From assembly GCA_951812895.1 (NCBI GenBank), contig OX638333.1, positions 4,072,001 through 4,136,000 on the forward strand: a stretch of DNA of 64,000 nt, given 5' to 3'. Under the pieces are notes generated by a model. The model saw only the letters and a program-made list of their open reading frames with translations. It was not told where the DNA came from and made no database searches. This DNA comes from an uncultured Roseovarius sp. (lineage in GTDB: Bacteria > Pseudomonadota > Alphaproteobacteria > Rhodobacterales > Rhodobacteraceae). The position numbers and the translations under genes are program-made. Positions 27,132 to 36,376 of the stretch are shown here, piece by piece. Each line of letters begins with the position of its first letter. The first letter of the stretch is position 1.

Positions 27132-28319
27132 CTAATCTTTCACGACCATTTTGCGTGGTACATTGGCGAGGCATTCGGGGCCTGTTTTGCCGATGCGGAT
27201 GCTTTCGGTAATCTCAAAGCCCCAGTCCTCCATCCAGAGGCCGGTCATAAAATGCAGGGTCATGTTTTCCTGCAGAACCGTTTTGTCGCCGGACCGTAAA
27301 GACATGGTACGTTCGCCCCAATCCGGGGGATAGGACAGGCCAATCGGATAGCCCGTGCGACTGTCTTTCTCGATACCGTATGTCCTGAGCACGCCAAAGA
27401 ACGCATTGGCGATATCCTCGCACAGGTTTCCCTCTTTCGCGACTTCCAGCCCGGCCTCCATCCCTTCGAGAACGGCCTTTTCCGCATCGAGGAAGGTTTG
27501 CGTCGGCTTGCCCAGAAACACAGTGCGTGACAGCGGGCAGTGATAGCGGTGATAGACACCGGCGATTTCGAAAAACGTGCCTTCGCCTGATTTCATCGGC
27601 GTGTCATCCCAGGTCAGATGGGGTGCCGCCGCATCCGGGCCAGAGGGCAGCAACGGCACGATGGCCGGATAATCACCGCCCGCACCGATTTCAGGATCAT
27701 AACGCAGGCCGGCATCGTAAATTTCCGCTGCCAGATCGCATTTGCGCAGACCGGGCTCAACCTTGTCGAAAACCCGTTCATGCATGCGCCCGACGATGCG
27801 GCCCGCGATGCGCATGTAATCCAGTTCGGTTTCCGATTTTATTGCACGCTGCCAGTTTACCAGCGCGTTCGCATCCACCATATGGGCATTTGGAAGATGC
27901 CACATGAGCGAGGCATAAGCCGCCGCAGTGAACCAGTAATTGTCCATCTCGACGCCAATCGTGCCCTTGTCCAGCTTGCGATCGACCAACTGGGCCGACA
28001 GATAGTCCATCGGGTGGCGCTCGGTTGATTGCACGTAGTGATCGGGGTAGCCGATGATGTTGGCCGGATCCATGAAACAGGTTCTGAGCGCGCCCTTCGC
28101 ATCCTGACCGCGCCCGAACCAGATCGGTTCCCCGTCCAGAGTCAGCACCACGCACTGATGCACGTAAAATGACCACCCGTCATAGCCGGTCAGCCAGTTC
28201 ATGTTGGACGGATCCGAGATGATCAACAGATCAATGCCGCGCGCCTGCATGGCTGTTCGGGTTTTGGCGATGCGTTGTGCATATTCATCACGCGTAAAGT
28301 ATAGTTTTGGTTCCGGCAT
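27132..28319 (-). CDS. eutD: Ectoine hydrolase (EutD/DoeA)
   Basis: 395 aa from the ATG at 28319 (MPEPKLYFTRDEYA); an in-frame start further upstream runs into the eutC end. It is an M24-fold enzyme without the peptidase metal site. Glu251 (FFEIAG) sits where the covalent nucleophilic glutamate of EutD has been reported (Glu255 from memory), with His260 at the conserved distance. It opens the ectoine ring to N-acetyl-diaminobutyrate. It lies between eutC (13-bp gap) and asnC (2-bp gap), as in roseobacter operons, except that the partner deacetylase eutE is absent from this window. Confidence 0.88.
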   Translation of the reverse strand: MPEPKLYFTRDEYAQRIAKTRTAMQARGIDLLIISDPSNMNWLTGYDGWSFYVHQCVVLTLDGEPIWFGRGQDAKGALRTCFMDPANIIGYPDHYVQSTERHPMDYLSAQLVDRKLDKGTIGVEMDNYWFTAAAYASLMWHLPNAHMVDANALVNWQRAIKSETELDYMRIAGRIVGRMHERVFDKVEPGLRKCDLAAEIYDAGLRYDPEIGAGGDYPAIVPLLPSGPDAAAPHLTWDDTPMKSGEGTFFEIAGVYHRYHCPLSRTVFLGKPTQTFLDAEKAVLEGMEAGLEVAKEGNLCEDIANAFFGVLRTYGIEKDSRTGYPIGLSYPPDWGERTMSLRSGDKTVLQENMTLHFMTGLWMEDWGFEITESIRIGKTGPECLANVPRKMVVKD

Positions 28320-28332
28320 GATTTTACCCGAT

Positions 28333-29325
28333 TTAGCTTGTGAAAGTGGCGCCTTTGCCAGCAACTTCGGCACGCTGTCTGGCAAGGGTTGCAATGGCGG
28401 TGTCCTGCACGCCCGTGCCGGTCAGGTCAGCGATCACGATGTCACCGTCTGACCGGCGCCCGGGGGCTTTGCCGGATGTGATGTCTCCCAGCTCGGAAAA
28501 CGTCTGGTCATCGGGAAACAACCCGGCCTCCAGAGCGCTGCGCAGCTCGCCTTTTACGGCGCATTGCGACTGGCTGTCAGGCACGTAAAGCGTTGCTTTG
28601 CTCAGGCAATCGGGCTCCAGTTCTACCTTGTGCTCCTGGTCCGATCCCATCGCGATGATCAGCTGCCCGGGTCTGAGCCAGTCGCTTTGGACCAGTGGCG
28701 AAGACGAAGGCGTGGTTGTCACGACAATGTCGGCGGAAGAAACGGCTTGGGTCACGTCGCTGCTGGCGGTCACGTCCAGCCCCAGCTCGGCACGCAGATC
28801 GGCTGCGGTGGCCTCAGCCTTGCTTATATCCCTTGCCCAGATCACTGCGGTCCTGATCTCACGTACAAGCATCAGCGCCTTGAGCTGAAGCTTGGCCTGC
28901 ACACCCGCGCCGATGATGCACACGCGGCTGGCATCTTGCCGCGCCAGATGGCGCGCAGAAACCGCGCCCGCTGCGGCTGTGCGCACGTCGGTCAGATATC
29001 CATTGTCCAACAGCAGCGCCTCCAACATGCCCGTCTTGCTGGCAAACAACACCATCAGGCCAGATGAGCTGGGCAGGCCGAGCTTGGGATTGTCAAAGAA
29101 CCCGGGGCTCATCTTCATCGCAAAACTGTCGACGCCGGGGACATAGGCCGACTTCACACACACCTCACCGTTATGATCGGGCACCATCAATGTCATGATC
29201 GGCGGCATGACAACATTGCCCCCCGCCAGCGTCGTGAACCCCTGTTCAACACAGTTCACCGCGTCGGTATCCAGCGGCACCAGATCCCGCAGCTCAGATT
29301 CGGTCAGTATCTTGATATCAGGCAT
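28333..29325 (-). CDS. eutC: Ornithine cyclodeaminase-like protein of the ectoine operon (EutC)
   Basis: 330 aa of the ornithine cyclodeaminase/mu-crystallin family. It has a Rossmann motif (VCIIGAGVQAKLQLKAL) and SAYVPGVDSFAMKMSPGF near the active site. In (hydroxy)ectoine operons EutB and EutC are thought to convert hydroxyectoine to ectoine. The start codon directly follows the eutB remnant's stop (TAGATG), so the original coupling survives although eutB is no longer complete. Confidence 0.87.
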   Translation of the reverse strand: MPDIKILTESELRDLVPLDTDAVNCVEQGFTTLAGGNVVMPPIMTLMVPDHNGEVCVKSAYVPGVDSFAMKMSPGFFDNPKLGLPSSSGLMVLFASKTGMLEALLLDNGYLTDVRTAAAGAVSARHLARQDASRVCIIGAGVQAKLQLKALMLVREIRTAVIWARDISKAEATAADLRAELGLDVTASSDVTQAVSSADIVVTTTPSSSPLVQSDWLRPGQLIIAMGSDQEHKVELEPDCLSKATLYVPDSQSQCAVKGELRSALEAGLFPDDQTFSELGDITSGKAPGRRSDGDIVIADLTGTGVQDTAIATLARQRAEVAGKGATFTS

Positions 29326-29571
29326 CTATTCCTCCGCTGTTACATCCACATCTTCGCCGGAGATGATCCGGTGATGCACACCCATATCGATGTTCTGACC
29401 CGTCGTTAGTGCAATACATCGCCCCGGATCTTTGATTTTGCCCGCCAACAGGGCAGCAATGCCAACGCTGCCAGACCCTTCGATGACCTGCCGTTCTTGC
29501 CAATAAGCATGGCGGATCGCTTTTGCAATCTCAACCTCGGTTACCAGCATCGGATCATCGCGGCCACACAT
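29326..29571 (-). pseudogene. eutB: eutB remnant: last ~80 codons of a threonine-dehydratase-like gene
   Basis: The translation (LVTEVEIAKAIRHAYWQERQVIEGSGSVGIAALLAGKI and GQNIDMGVHHRIISGED segments, with short overlaps omitted) matches the C-terminal end of EutB, a PLP enzyme normally around 330 aa. The PLP Lys and most of the fold are missing. In-frame upstream there is a TAG four codons before the first ATG, and no homology continues. The breakpoint lies within about 50 bp of the end of the glycosyltransferase gene at 29629. A 5' truncation by rearrangement is the simplest reading. Confidence 0.8.
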
Positions 29572-29628
29572 ATTGTTTGTCTGCTACGGATAGGCCATGG
29601 CGGTATCAAACAATCGGTGCGCCAGCGT

Positions 29629-30342
29629 TCATTCCGCGGTCTTGTTTCGCCAATCCCTGTAAGCCGTCTTAATGATGGTTCCAATGATTGCATGGCCTGC
29701 CAAAATGGTCCCACGAACTGTACCCGAAATTTTTGAAACACCAATTCGCACCCGGTAATCAACCGGCACTTCACGCATCGCCAATCCCTCCTGAATCGCG
29801 CGAAGCTGCATCTCAACCGTCCAGCCGAAAGCCTGGTCTTTCATGTTGATGTGCCGCAAAGCCCTCGCATCTATCGCGCGAAACGGCCCCAAATCCGAAT
29901 AACGCACTGACCAAAATTGCCAGATCAGCCAACAGGCCAGCCAGTTGCCAAACCGTTGCGGCAGGGTCAAAGAGCCCTGTTCGCTCTGCCCCAACCTGCG
30001 TGATCCTATGACCAGCTGCACGCCTTCTGTCGTTATAGGATCGACCAACCGGTCCATTTGCTCAGGGTAGTCACTGTAGTCTCCGTCGACAAAGACGATG
30101 ACATCGCAATCCGGCAACGCCGCGGTTCCGGCCAGACAAGCCGCGCCATATCCGCGTCGCGCGGCTTTGACTGTCACCGCGCCACAGGATTGGGCCACTT
30201 CGATTGTTTGATCTGTCGATCCGTTGTCGGCGACCACAATATGATCAACCCACTCGGGAACTTCGGCCAGCACGTGGCCGATCGCCCGCTCTTCATTCAG
30301 CGTTGGTATTACCAACCCAATTCGCGCCGCGTTGCGCATCAC
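29629..30342 (-). CDS. Family 2 glycosyltransferase (dolichyl-phosphate mannosyltransferase-like)
   Basis: 237 aa, soluble GT-A fold. It has IPTLNEERAI at the N-terminus, DNGSTDQT, and FVDGDYSDYP carrying the DxD metal site. The size fits DPM1/UgtP-like enzymes that transfer a sugar from a nucleotide sugar to a lipid phosphate. It overlaps the upstream membrane glycosyltransferase by 4 bp, so the pair probably makes a lipid-linked sugar and then uses it. The eutB remnant begins right after it. Confidence 0.88.
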   Translation of the reverse strand: MMRNAARIGLVIPTLNEERAIGHVLAEVPEWVDHIVVADNGSTDQTIEVAQSCGAVTVKAARRGYGAACLAGTAALPDCDVIVFVDGDYSDYPEQMDRLVDPITTEGVQLVIGSRRLGQSEQGSLTLPQRFGNWLACWLIWQFWSVRYSDLGPFRAIDARALRHINMKDQAFGWTVEMQLRAIQEGLAMREVPVDYRVRIGVSKISGTVRGTILAGHAIIGTIIKTAYRDWRNKTAE

Positions 30343-31757
30343 GCGGCCTTTTTCACGGCAACATCGCTTCTGTAGTGACGGATCAAATCAGTCAAAAGGA
30401 GAGCCCAGACAGGAATCCAGATCACCCAGACAACACCATAACGATAAATCAGCTCTTGGTCGTGAAGTACCAGGTGAAAATAAAGGTAATGCAGGGGCAA
30501 TAAAACTCCTGCCAACAACAACCCCCGCACCGGGAAAAAGCACAAAAACGGCGCGATCCAAAGAAAATACCACGGTGTTTGCGAAGGCGATAGCAGGTAG
30601 AATGCTCCGGCAATCAATAACATCTGTCGGAAGACCGCGACAGGGTCAGGTGCCTTACGACAAACTATTGCAAATACGACTAGTAATATCGTGAAGCCCA
30701 GAACAACCCGGGAAATCAAGCCACGATCAGCCTGATCTGGGGCAGCCAATCCAACCATCCCTTCGCTGACCAGTATCACCGCCGAGGACGCTTTCCAGTT
30801 TTGCGCAAATGCCACGAAACCAGAACTGTCATCCAGTTTGGCAGCAAAAACCGGCCAAAAAATTGCAGCTAGCAATACACCAGACGTTAAAATGGCAATG
30901 ACCAGAACCTGGCGTTGTCCCCAAATATGCCTCCAAATCGCGGCAGCCATTAGCAGCGGCCAAATTTTCACCCCGGCAGATATCGCCAATAAAGTCGAAG
31001 CGCCAATAGCCCGGCTTTTCAGCGCTAGAAATCCAGCCAACAGCACTGGCAACATCAAAACAGGCTCCATATGCGCGGAGTTGGCGATCTCCTTAATGAT
31101 CAAAGGGTTCCACCAGTAGAGAGCCATCCACAACGGCGTTTTTCCAAGCCTCACCAAAATCAGGCAGATGAAGCCAAGGCAGCCTAATTCAAACAAAAAT
31201 AACACGCCCCGCCAGACGTCCAAATCAAATGGCGCGATCACATGTGACAGCGCGAATACGGCCTGCGCCACCGGTGGATATACCGTTCGGAATTCCGCGT
31301 AATTCACCCGTTCAAGCACGTCAGCGCCCTGCAACGCCAAGACCTGTAGATTTGACGAGCCTGTTTGACCATTTGCCACCGCCAGCGGCGAATGCTGAAA
31401 CGGAGACTCCCCCAAAGCGACAACCGCTCCGTCCCAAAGATACCGGTTATAGTCGTCTTCCAACAGTGTTGGCGTCCCAAGCTGCAACAGGCGGCAAGCC
31501 GCGCCAAGGACGAAAATCAGGAACAGCATGTTTCGAACCGATCCAAGCGGTGTTTTTCGAACCAACACCGGTATGGCCATTGTCGCGACGGCCGTGACAA
31601 GGACATAGCACGCAACAAACAGAAGAATTGGCATTTCGTCCAGCGGGACATCATACCCAAAGAACCGTGCCGAAAATCGCAGTGCCAGAGCCGACAATAG
31701 CAAAAACATCCCGAGGCAGGACCACGCCGCTACAACAGGTTTGATGTTGGTGCTCAT
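30339..31757 (-). CDS. GT-C fold membrane glycosyltransferase (DUF2029/GT87-like)
   Basis: 472 aa with about 11-13 membrane helices. An acidic EDDYNRYLWDG motif in the first large external loop is the signature of GT-C enzymes using polyprenyl-phosphate sugars. YPPVAQ and WWNPL motifs follow. It acts on the periplasmic face of the inner membrane. The partner family 2 enzyme directly downstream could supply the lipid-linked donor. The acceptor is unknown. The start at 31757 or 31763 cannot be settled. Confidence 0.83.
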   Translation of the reverse strand: MSTNIKPVVAAWSCLGMFLLLSALALRFSARFFGYDVPLDEMPILLFVACYVLVTAVATMAIPVLVRKTPLGSVRNMLFLIFVLGAACRLLQLGTPTLLEDDYNRYLWDGAVVALGESPFQHSPLAVANGQTGSSNLQVLALQGADVLERVNYAEFRTVYPPVAQAVFALSHVIAPFDLDVWRGVLFLFELGCLGFICLILVRLGKTPLWMALYWWNPLIIKEIANSAHMEPVLMLPVLLAGFLALKSRAIGASTLLAISAGVKIWPLLMAAAIWRHIWGQRQVLVIAILTSGVLLAAIFWPVFAAKLDDSSGFVAFAQNWKASSAVILVSEGMVGLAAPDQADRGLISRVVLGFTILLVVFAIVCRKAPDPVAVFRQMLLIAGAFYLLSPSQTPWYFLWIAPFLCFFPVRGLLLAGVLLPLHYLYFHLVLHDQELIYRYGVVWVIWIPVWALLLTDLIRHYRSDVAVKKAA

Positions 31758-31792
31758 TTCCATCCGCGTTTAAACTGAGTAGGGTAAAACTC

Positions 31793-32038
31793 TCAATAAA
31801 AACTGCCGCGCCGGACCTTTTTCTTTCGTTTTTTCTTCTTTTTGGTTTTCGGTGCGGTTTCGGAACTTTGCGAAAATTCCTGGTTTTTGGAATTCAAACG
31901 CTCCGCAACAATCGCCTGTGAACCCTCGAAGCCAAACAACCCTTTTGACGATTTTGTTTCGCCGGCAATCGCGATCTGACCCGCAATCATAACAGCTGCA
32001 GCAATCGGGCCAATTTTTGTGATCAAATTTAGGGACAT
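31793..32038 (-). CDS. Small secreted basic protein, unknown
   Basis: 81 aa. It has a signal-peptide-like hydrophobic start (IAAAVMIAGQIAIAGE) and ends in a dense lysine/arginine tract (PKTKKKKKRKKKVRRG). A different, overlapping frame (31770-32063) has Cys-rich composition and looks like a shadow. I see no family. The basic tail could bind nucleic acid, lipid A phosphates or polysaccharide. The gene reads in the same direction as the glycosyltransferase pair and ends 35 bp before it. Confidence 0.45.
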   Translation of the reverse strand: MSLNLITKIGPIAAAVMIAGQIAIAGETKSSKGLFGFEGSQAIVAERLNSKNQEFSQSSETAPKTKKKKKRKKKVRRGSFY

Positions 32039-32210
32039 TTGCGATCCTGACCGGGGGCATCATTAATATTGCAAAACCTAAATCCGTTCATACCCGATTG
32101 GAATTGAACATTGTCTCACATTTGCGTGCAGAAGATTTGTTTTGCAGCTCCCGCGTCGCGCAGTCATTTTTCAGCCATTCACGTATTGCCCTGATAACCA
32201 AGGTCACATC

Positions 32211-33032
32211 ATGCTTCGCCGATTTGCCTTTCTTGCGATTACCCTGCTAACCCTGCCCGCGGGTCTGTTCGACAACTGGTCATCCAATGCACCGGAAGCA
32301 TGGGAATATTGGGAATACAACAACCCACAAAACGAACAGCGGATTGACCATAGCTTATGGGACGGGTTTCTTCAGAAATATGTCCGGCCCGACGGCAATG
32401 GGTATAATGCCTTTGCATATTCCAGCGTAACGGAAACAGATAAAACTGTGCTGGAAAGCTATATCGCAGCCCTTTCGAAGATCGAAATCACTGAACGCTC
32501 AAAACCGGTACAGCTGGCCTACTGGATCAATCTTTACAACGCACTGACTATAAATGTCGTCCTTGACCATTATCCGGTTTCCTCAATTCGAAAGATACGG
32601 CTTGGCGGCGTGCTCAGCAGCGGACCATGGGACGAAGACCTGATCGAAGTAGAACAGGAACCCATGTCACTGAACGCAATCGAACATGAAATTCTGCGTC
32701 CTATCTGGCAGGACCCGCGTCTGCATTACGCAATCAATTGCGCTTCAGTGGGTTGCCCGAACCTGCACATCCGTGCCTTTACCGCGGATAATGCGGACCA
32801 ATTGCTTGATCAACTCGCCTCGGACTATCTAAGCCATCCTCGCGGCCTGAAAATTGAAGGCGATGTTGTTACTGTTTCTTCGATTTATGAATGGTTTGCT
32901 TATGATTTCGGAAACTCCGAACAAGCCATAATCGAACACATCGCAAAACACGCGCCTGCTGAAAAATCCGAACGTCTGTTGCAGATTGGTGAGCTTTCGG
33001 GTTCCGAATATGATTGGACGCTGAATCAATAA
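32211..33032 (+). CDS. Secreted DUF547 protein
   Basis: 273 aa from the ATG at 32211, which begins a signal peptide (LRRFAFLAITLLTLPAG). The DUF547 core is clear: LAYWINLYNALTINVVLDHYP, LNAIEHEILRP and HYAINCASVGCPNL. Related proteins occur in bacteria and plants without an agreed function. It stands alone between the small basic protein and a convergent secreted protein. Confidence 0.85.
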   Translation: MLRRFAFLAITLLTLPAGLFDNWSSNAPEAWEYWEYNNPQNEQRIDHSLWDGFLQKYVRPDGNGYNAFAYSSVTETDKTVLESYIAALSKIEITERSKPVQLAYWINLYNALTINVVLDHYPVSSIRKIRLGGVLSSGPWDEDLIEVEQEPMSLNAIEHEILRPIWQDPRLHYAINCASVGCPNLHIRAFTADNADQLLDQLASDYLSHPRGLKIEGDVVTVSSIYEWFAYDFGNSEQAIIEHIAKHAPAEKSERLLQIGELSGSEYDWTLNQ

Positions 33033-33185
33033 GTGAACTGGGACGCAGAACACTTTTGCAACAGGGCCTAAGCCCCTGCCTGACTGTGTGCTCACCTGAA
33101 AGGCATCTTGTGGCGTCGATTTGGTCAATGCGTAACAGTATGTGAACCCGCTATTGCTAAGCTTGGCATTTTGCGGAAACTACTC

Positions 33186-34145
33186 TTATCGTTGAAGTTC
33201 CTGCACCGCCTGGCTCCGGTGGCCTCGAAACCCGAACTGACGCGCGGCAGCCTCGGCAAAGTCCGGGGAAATACGTGCAAACTCGGTAAGCTCACGAGCA
33301 ATGAGATTCCGTGTCGGCTTTGGCGCAGTTTTGTATTGAATCGCCATCGCCTGCAGTAGTTTTTCCCTATTATCAGCCGAGAGGTTGTCAGCGTTCAACT
33401 GCCGGTCAAAAATTTTGCGGACTGCCGCCGCCCCCTCCAGTTCGATCAGAGCTGTTGCATAGGCACCCAAGTAGGGAACATCATTCTGAATCGCCGCATC
33501 AAGCTTTGCATTCATTATGCGGGTAAAACTGCGATCCTGTGATAGCCCTGCCAGAAGCACGCGAATGGGCATCAGATCTTCATCTCCATTCTCAAGGTCC
33601 TGCCCAAGGTTTTGAATTTTCGGCAGTCGCAAACTTTTCAGATCGCTGTACGGCGCGCGGTCCAACTCTTGCAAAGCGAGACGACGGATGCCAGGATTTG
33701 GATCGTTCACAAGCGCGGCAAAGAGCAGAAGCCGTTTCTTGCCCCCCGCCAAAAGCAATTCAGATTGTTGACGCAGGATTCGGCTGACAAACTTACGATA
33801 CCTGTTATCCAGAACAGCAATTTCCAACCACGGTCCGTATGATCCGTCTCGTGCCAGCAGGACCGTTGCTGACGGTTTTCCGGCAAGCAGCACCCTCGTT
33901 GCAGGTGTCACGCCAATCGGAATGTTGATCACCTCCGGACCGGCAAGTGTTTCAATGGGTGTGTATTGGCTCGGGTTTGAAGGCTCTGGGCGCGCAATCA
34001 CAACCTGTTCGGTTGCTAGCAGGATATCGATAAGTGTCGGATTGGGCGTGTACCCGTGAAAGGCACATGCCCCAGAATTCTGTGCGAAGCCAAGACTAAG
34101 AGCGAAGCTTAAAAGCCACCCAAACAACCTGTTTTTATTGCCCAT
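33186..34145 (-). CDS. Secreted protein of unknown function
   Basis: 319 aa with a signal peptide (about 1-26). Cys and small residues follow (SGACAFHGYTPNP). The middle and C-terminal parts are helical and HEAT-like (LVNDPNPGIRRLALQELDRAPYSDL). No recognised catalytic motif. Convergent with the DUF547 gene. I do not know its function. Confidence 0.72.
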   Translation of the reverse strand: MGNKNRLFGWLLSFALSLGFAQNSGACAFHGYTPNPTLIDILLATEQVVIARPEPSNPSQYTPIETLAGPEVINIPIGVTPATRVLLAGKPSATVLLARDGSYGPWLEIAVLDNRYRKFVSRILRQQSELLLAGGKKRLLLFAALVNDPNPGIRRLALQELDRAPYSDLKSLRLPKIQNLGQDLENGDEDLMPIRVLLAGLSQDRSFTRIMNAKLDAAIQNDVPYLGAYATALIELEGAAAVRKIFDRQLNADNLSADNREKLLQAMAIQYKTAPKPTRNLIARELTEFARISPDFAEAAARQFGFRGHRSQAVQELQR

Positions 34146-34385
34146 TCAAAACCTCACCTAACCGCAGGGTGTCTGCGCCGGGATCACCACACGCGGGATT
34201 ATCATTTGGCTAATTCCCATGGATCTGTTCTGGAAATGTAGTCGAAATGTGAACTTTATGAAAGGACCGAAGAAACCCGGGTAGCGCGTTGATATCTGGC
34301 ATCTTGCAGAACACATCTAGCCAGTTTAATGGCGTTGCCCGACATCTCATGGAAATTGGAAGGATTTCGAACAGGCGGGCCTGTT

Positions 34386-34471
34386 TGGTGCGGTCGGCGA
34401 GACTCGAACTCGCACGAGTGTTACCTCACAGCGACCTCAACGCTGCGCGTCTACCATTCCGCCACGACCGC
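34386..34471 (-). tRNA. tRNA-Leu (anticodon GAG)
   Basis: Read on the minus strand it has a 7-bp acceptor stem (GCGGTCG/CGACCGC), discriminator A and an encoded CCA. The anticodon stem-loop is CAGCG-TTGAGGT-CGCTG, giving GAG. A long variable arm and the TTCGAGTC T-loop are those of a class II leucine tRNA. 86 nt with CCA. Confidence 0.96.
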
Positions 34472-34585
34472 ACTGGATTGGTAGGGCGCCGTATAGGACA
34501 GGATTCATGCGAAGGAAAGCGAAAAAATGTGCCTATTTATGCAATCCCTCTGTCCTGCCCTTTGGCATTCGGGCGCTTTGCCTCT

Positions 34586-35299
34586 ATGTGGGATAACATA
34601 GGACTTCAAACCCGGTGCCCGCCCTTGCCACAATGGATCACAACCCCCGGCCTGACCGAATATGACGACGCAGTGCGCTTTATGGAGGCCCGCGCCGATG
34701 GCATCATCGCGGGCACCGAGGACGAGGCGATATGGCTCGTCGAACATCCACCTCTCTATACCGCCGGCACGTCGGCCCAGCCCGAGGATCTGACCGCTCC
34801 AGACAGGTTTCCCGTCTACACCAGCAAACGTGGCGGGCAGTACACCTATCACGGCCCCGGACAACGGGTGGTCTATGTCATGCTGGACCTGAACCGGCGC
34901 GGTCGCGATGTTCGCCGCTTTGTACAACAGTTAGAGACCTGGGTCATCGCCACGCTGGATCAGTTCAATATCCGCGGTGAAATCCGTCCGGGTCGTGTAG
35001 GCGTCTGGGTGGAACGCAAGGACAAACCGCTGACCGCCAGCGGGGCAAACCCGGAAGACAAGATTGCCGCCATCGGTATCCGCCTGCGCCGATGGGTCAG
35101 TTTTCATGGCATTTCGATTAATGTCGAACCCGATCTCGATCATTTCACCGGTATCGTGCCCTGTGGCATATCTGAGCACGGCGTGACCTCACTGGTTGAT
35201 CTGGGACTGCCGGTCGAGATCGGTGATGTTGATGTGGCGCTTCGCAAAACCTTTGATCAGGTGTTTAGTGGTAAAAGAACCACTCCAGAATCTGCCTAA
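34586..35299 (+). CDS. lipB: Lipoyl(octanoyl) transferase
   Basis: 237 aa from the ATG at 34586. The frame is open further upstream but overlaps the tRNA gene and lacks homology. Motifs: [26 protein letters not shown], Lys159 in DKIAAIG and Cys193 in PCGI, the acyl-thioester Cys/Lys pair of LipB. It moves octanoate from acyl carrier protein to lipoyl domains of 2-oxo acid dehydrogenases and the glycine cleavage system. Its stop overlaps that of the convergent ankyrin-cytochrome gene. Confidence 0.95.
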   Translation: MWDNIGLQTRCPPLPQWITTPGLTEYDDAVRFMEARADGIIAGTEDEAIWLVEHPPLYTAGTSAQPEDLTAPDRFPVYTSKRGGQYTYHGPGQRVVYVMLDLNRRGRDVRRFVQQLETWVIATLDQFNIRGEIRPGRVGVWVERKDKPLTASGANPEDKIAAIGIRLRRWVSFHGISINVEPDLDHFTGIVPCGISEHGVTSLVDLGLPVEIGDVDVALRKTFDQVFSGKRTTPESA

Positions 35300-36267
35300 G
35301 GATTCAGCGTCTGCAAATAGGCAATGATGTCCGCCCGACGCCGGGGGTCAGAAATACCCGCCGTTTCCATCCAGACACCTGGCAGAAATTGTGTAGGCTG
35401 CGCAATATATTGATTTACCGCCTCCGCATCCCAAACTCCGTCAGCGGCAGTCAAAGCCGGGGAATAACTGAAATCTTCTAGCCCGCCAAAAGCACGGCCC
35501 CACACCCCCTCCATTTCCGGTCCGATGTAATAGCGGTCGCGTTCGACCGGATGGCAATGCAGACATTTTGCTTCATATTCTGCTTTGCCCTGTTTCAGGT
35601 CTGCTGTTTCCATAAAAGGATCAATAGACTCGACCGGTAAAGGTTGCCAACCGGCCTCATAGAACACTTCCACGGCTTCGAGATGTTGAAACTGTGCAGC
35701 AAAGTGAATCGCTGGCTTGCCAATACTTGTCAGGACTTGCACGTCCGCCCCATAGGAAATCAGAGACCTGATCGCGTCGACGCTGCCTGCCTCTGCCGCA
35801 CGGTGCAGAGCCGTACGACCTTCCGAGTCAACAGGGCCTGTCGCAGCCCCGTGTTCAAGCAAAAGACGGACCGCCTCTGCGCGGCCAGACAATGCCGCAG
35901 CCATCAGTGGGGTCTGCCCATCACCAACATTTGGATCGGCCCCTGCCGCCAGCAAGGAATTCAATATATCATCATTGCCCAGCTGAACTACCAACATCAG
36001 TGTCGACCCCATCATGCCAACATAATTCGGGTCTGCCCCGGCCTCGATCAGAACAAGCGCAGCATCGTTGTGCTGTGCAAACAACGCCAGATAAAGCGGT
36101 CCACCAAGCGGATCAGGTGCATTCACGTCCGCCCCGGCCTCCAGCAACAGGCGAATCTGTTGGGCATCACCATCCATTGCGGCATCATGTATTGGTTCCG
36201 CATTCAAACTGCCAACAGGCATTACAAAAGCAAAAAAGAACAGAAACATCACTCGAAACGGTCGCAT
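35296..36267 (-). CDS. Secreted ankyrin-repeat / cytochrome c fusion protein 2
   Basis: 323 aa. Signal peptide (about 1-23), then five to six ankyrin repeats (about 25-205) with [16 protein letters not shown] and GADPNVGD loops. The cytochrome c domain (about 222-322) has CLHCH (235-239) and Met300 as probable ligand. Same domain order as the protein at 13748-14665, but with weak sequence similarity, so a family of such fusions exists in this genome. Probably periplasmic. Partner and redox role unknown. The stop overlaps lipB by 4 bp. Confidence 0.82.
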   Translation of the reverse strand: MRPFRVMFLFFFAFVMPVGSLNAEPIHDAAMDGDAQQIRLLLEAGADVNAPDPLGGPLYLALFAQHNDAALVLIEAGADPNYVGMMGSTLMLVVQLGNDDILNSLLAAGADPNVGDGQTPLMAAALSGRAEAVRLLLEHGAATGPVDSEGRTALHRAAEAGSVDAIRSLISYGADVQVLTSIGKPAIHFAAQFQHLEAVEVFYEAGWQPLPVESIDPFMETADLKQGKAEYEAKCLHCHPVERDRYYIGPEMEGVWGRAFGGLEDFSYSPALTAADGVWDAEAVNQYIAQPTQFLPGVWMETAGISDPRRRADIIAYLQTLNP

Positions 36268-36376
36268 TGTGCTTCCCCCTCTGCGGATCGCCTGAGATTA
36301 AAACCTCAGATATTGGGGCTTATCCTAACACATTAGGAATTTTCGCGGGATTCTCACGCCCCCGGTCTGATCCCGC

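Noticed and set aside
31770-32063. 97-codon Cys-rich frame overlapping the small basic protein
   Set aside because: No signal peptide and an irregular composition; the alternative frame has a coherent exported-protein layout.
34289-34585. N-terminal extension of the lipB frame
   Set aside because: It runs through the tRNA-Leu gene and has no LipB homology; the ATG at 34586 fits the family.
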